NCBI GenBank assembly: GCA_044772875.1
Contig: CP173058.1
Span: 620,001 to 684,000, forward strand
Length of the DNA: 64,000 nucleotides
Direction: 5' to 3'
DNA from: Morganella morganii_D
GTDB lineage: Bacteria > Pseudomonadota > Gammaproteobacteria > Enterobacterales > Enterobacteriaceae
The translations under genes were made by a program, and so were the position numbers. The notes beneath the pieces are model-generated. The model was not told the DNA's origin. It was given only the letters and a program-made list of their open reading frames with translations, and did no database searches. Positions 62,081 through 64,000 of this stretch are shown piece after piece; position 1 is the stretch's first letter; each line of letters starts with the position of its first letter.

Positions 62081-63754
62081 ATGACTGAATCTTTTGCTCA
62101 ACTCTTTGAAGAATCCCTGCAGGCTATCGAAACTCGTCCGGGCGCTATTGTCCGTGGTACCGTTGTTGCTATCGATAAAGACGTTGTTCTGGTTGACGCA
62201 GGTCTGAAATCAGAATCTGCTATTCCGGTAGAACAGTTCAAAAATGCTCAGGGCGAGCTGGAAATCCAGGTTGGCGACGAAGTTGATGTTGCTCTGGACG
62301 CAGTAGAAGACGGTTTCGGTGAAACTGTTCTGTCCCGCGAGAAAGCAAAACGCCACGAAGCATGGCTGATGCTGGAAAAAGCATACGAAGAAGCTGAAAC
62401 TGTTACCGGTGTTATCAACGGTAAAGTTAAAGGCGGTTTCACAGTCGAACTGAACGGCATCCGTGCGTTCCTGCCGGGTTCACTGGTTGACGTGCGTCCT
62501 GTTCGTGACACCACGCATCTGGAAGGCAAAGAGCTTGAGTTCAAAGTAATCAAGCTGGATCAGAAACGCAACAACGTGGTTGTTTCCCGTCGTGCAGTTA
62601 TCGAATCAGAAAACAGCGCAGAGCGCGATCAGCTGCTGGAAAACCTGCAGGAAGGCATGGAAGTTAAAGGTATCGTTAAGAACCTCACTGACTACGGTGC
62701 ATTCGTTGATCTGGGCGGCGTTGATGGTCTGCTGCATATCACTGATATGGCGTGGAAACGTGTTAAACACCCAAGCGAAATCGTGAATGTCGGCGACGAA
62801 ATCACTGTTAAAGTGCTGAAATTCGACCGCGAACGTACCCGCGTATCTCTGGGTCTGAAACAGCTGGGCGAAGATCCTTGGGTCGCAATCGCTAAGCGTT
62901 ACCCTGAGAACACCCGTCTGACCGGTCGCGTGACCAACCTGACTGACTACGGCTGCTTCGTTGAAATCGAAGAAGGCGTTGAAGGTCTGGTACACGTTTC
63001 TGAAATGGACTGGACCAACAAAAACATCCACCCATCTAAAGTTGTTAACGTGGGCGACGTTGTTGAAGTTATGGTTCTGGACATCGACGAAGAACGCCGT
63101 CGTATCTCCCTGGGCCTGAAACAGTGCAAATCTAATCCATGGCAGCAGTTCGCGGAAACTCACAACAAAGGTGACCGCGTTGAAGGTAAAATCAAGTCAA
63201 TCACTGACTTCGGTATCTTCATTGGTTTAGATGGCGGCATCGACGGTCTGGTTCACCTGTCTGACATCTCCTGGAACGTTGCAGGCGAAGAAGCAGTACG
63301 TGAATACAAAAAAGGCGACGAAATCGCAGCTGTCGTTCTGCAGGTTGATGCAGAACGCGAGCGTATCTCTCTGGGCGTTAAGCAGTTAGCTGAAGATCCG
63401 TTCAACAACTACACCGCTGTTACCAAGAAAGGTGCTATCGTCACCGGTAAAGTAACCGCAGTAGACGCTAAAGGCGCAACTGTTGAGCTGATGGATGGCG
63501 TTGAAGGTTACCTGCGTGCATCAGAAGCATCACGCGATCGCGTTGAAGATGCTACTCTGGTTCTGAGCGTTGGTGATGAAGTTGAAGCGAAATACACTGG
63601 TGTTGACCGTAAAAACCGTGTAATCAACCTGTCTGTACGTGCAAAAGACGAAGCGGATGAAAAAGACGCTATCGCTACTGTCAACAAACAGGAAGAAGCT
63701 GGCTTCTCTAACAACGCAATGGCAGAAGCTTTCAAAGCAGCTAAAGGCGAGTAA
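62081..63754 (+). CDS. rpsA: 30S ribosomal protein S1
   Basis: 557 residues with six S1 (OB-fold) repeats, for example starting near residues 21, 106, 192, 277, 364 and 451 with motifs such as LTDYGAFVDLGGVDGLLHITDMAW. Repeats 1-2 bind the ribosome (via S2) and repeats 3-6 bind mRNA. Codon use is strongly biased to abundant tRNAs (GTT, CTG, CGT, GAA), as expected for a major ribosomal protein. It is followed by a terminator and then ihfB. Confidence 0.98.
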   Translation: MTESFAQLFEESLQAIETRPGAIVRGTVVAIDKDVVLVDAGLKSESAIPVEQFKNAQGELEIQVGDEVDVALDAVEDGFGETVLSREKAKRHEAWLMLEKAYEEAETVTGVINGKVKGGFTVELNGIRAFLPGSLVDVRPVRDTTHLEGKELEFKVIKLDQKRNNVVVSRRAVIESENSAERDQLLENLQEGMEVKGIVKNLTDYGAFVDLGGVDGLLHITDMAWKRVKHPSEIVNVGDEITVKVLKFDRERTRVSLGLKQLGEDPWVAIAKRYPENTRLTGRVTNLTDYGCFVEIEEGVEGLVHVSEMDWTNKNIHPSKVVNVGDVVEVMVLDIDEERRRISLGLKQCKSNPWQQFAETHNKGDRVEGKIKSITDFGIFIGLDGGIDGLVHLSDISWNVAGEEAVREYKKGDEIAAVVLQVDAERERISLGVKQLAEDPFNNYTAVTKKGAIVTGKVTAVDAKGATVELMDGVEGYLRASEASRDRVEDATLVLSVGDEVEAKYTGVDRKNRVINLSVRAKDEADEKDAIATVNKQEEAGFSNNAMAEAFKAAKGE

Positions 63755-63764
63755 TTAAGCAGCG

Positions 63765-63790
63765 GCAGGCTGCTCTGGCGGCCTGCTTTT
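63765..63790 (+). terminator. Terminator after rpsA
   Basis: The 6-bp stem GCAGGC / GCCTGC with a 10-base loop is followed by TTTT. Confidence 0.7.
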
Positions 63791-63819
63791 ATGATAATCA
63801 GGGTAGTCCAGGAGGTTAT

Positions 63820-64000
63820 ATGACCAAATCTGAACTGATTGAGAAGCTGGCAGGCCAACAATCTCATCTTCCGGCTAAAGTTGTTGAAGAAGCAGTAAAA
63901 GAGATCCTTGAGCATATGGCAAATACGCTTGCTGACGGTGAACGTATTGAAATCCGTGGATTCGGCAGTTTTTCTCTGCACTACCGTGCACCGCGGGTAG
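63820..64000 (+). CDS. ihfB: Integration host factor subunit beta IhfB, cut by the window edge
   Basis: The first 60 codons are present. They read MTKSELIEKLAGQQSHLPAKVV and reach the conserved IEIRGFGSFSLHYRAPRV of the DNA-bending HU/IHF fold. The remainder, including the rest of the beta-ribbon arm, lies beyond the right edge. ATG 63820 follows a strong GGAGGT. Downstream of rpsA as in E. coli. IHF is the heterodimeric nucleoid protein with IhfA. Confidence 0.95.
   Translation, partial: MTKSELIEKLAGQQSHLPAKVVEEAVKEILEHMANTLADGERIEIRGFGSFSLHYRAPRV

Overview
The window is an ordinary-looking enterobacterial chromosome segment of about 50% GC. Almost every protein aligns end to end with an Escherichia coli counterpart. 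The GC level, the his leader peptide, the gene content and the rearranged order suggest a member of the Morganellaceae, most plausibly Morganella. This is inference from memory of the families; no database was searched. No tRNA, rRNA, CRISPR array, prophage or insertion sequence was recognised.

Layout. (1) 1-8204, minus strand: a truncated small membrane protein, a YeaK-type tRNA deacylase, then the complete histidine operon hisGDCBHAFI with its promoter, hisL leader peptide and attenuator. (2) 8284-9111: yeeZ, divergent from his. Three bases after its end the map jumps to a block that in E. coli lies at about 19-21 min (gstB, dacC ... ihfB), so this is a rearrangement junction relative to E. 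coli. (3) 11322-19742: accessory segment between dacC and ybjG. It holds a LemA-like protein, the spermidine exporter genes mdtJI with a divergent LysR regulator, and the serine uptake and deamination genes sdaC-sdaB. The sdaBC unit has been duplicated in tandem. The second sdaC is intact, the second sdaB is a short remnant, and the neighbouring ybjG terminator was duplicated with it. (4) 19743-33715: ybjG, the small RNA rybB with a sigma-E promoter, grxA, ybjC, ybjN, rlmC, the arginine transporter artPIQM, ybjT, lysO, ybjD and macAB. (5) 33801-42696: cspD, the N-degron genes clpS, clpA and aat with infA between them, then cydDC and trxB. (6) 43257-50822: lrp, ftsK, lolA, rarA and serS. (7) 50823-58247: an AT-rich interval with a divergent MetF-like (methylenetetrahydrofolate reductase family) gene, then focA-pflB-pflA and ycaO. 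(8) 58601-64000: serC-aroA, cmk, rpsA and the start of ihfB.

Working together: the his operon makes histidine. SdaC/SdaB turn imported serine into pyruvate, and PflB/PflA/FocA turn pyruvate into acetyl-CoA and formate under anaerobiosis and move the formate. ArtPIQM imports arginine, LysO exports lysine and MdtJI exports spermidine. Aat adds destabilising N-terminal residues that ClpS hands to ClpA. CydDC and TrxB serve thiol and cytochrome bd maturation.

The items most worth a second look are the divergent MetF paralogue next to pfl, the sdaC duplication with its mosaic divergence and changed transport-core residues, and the unannotated RybB small RNA.
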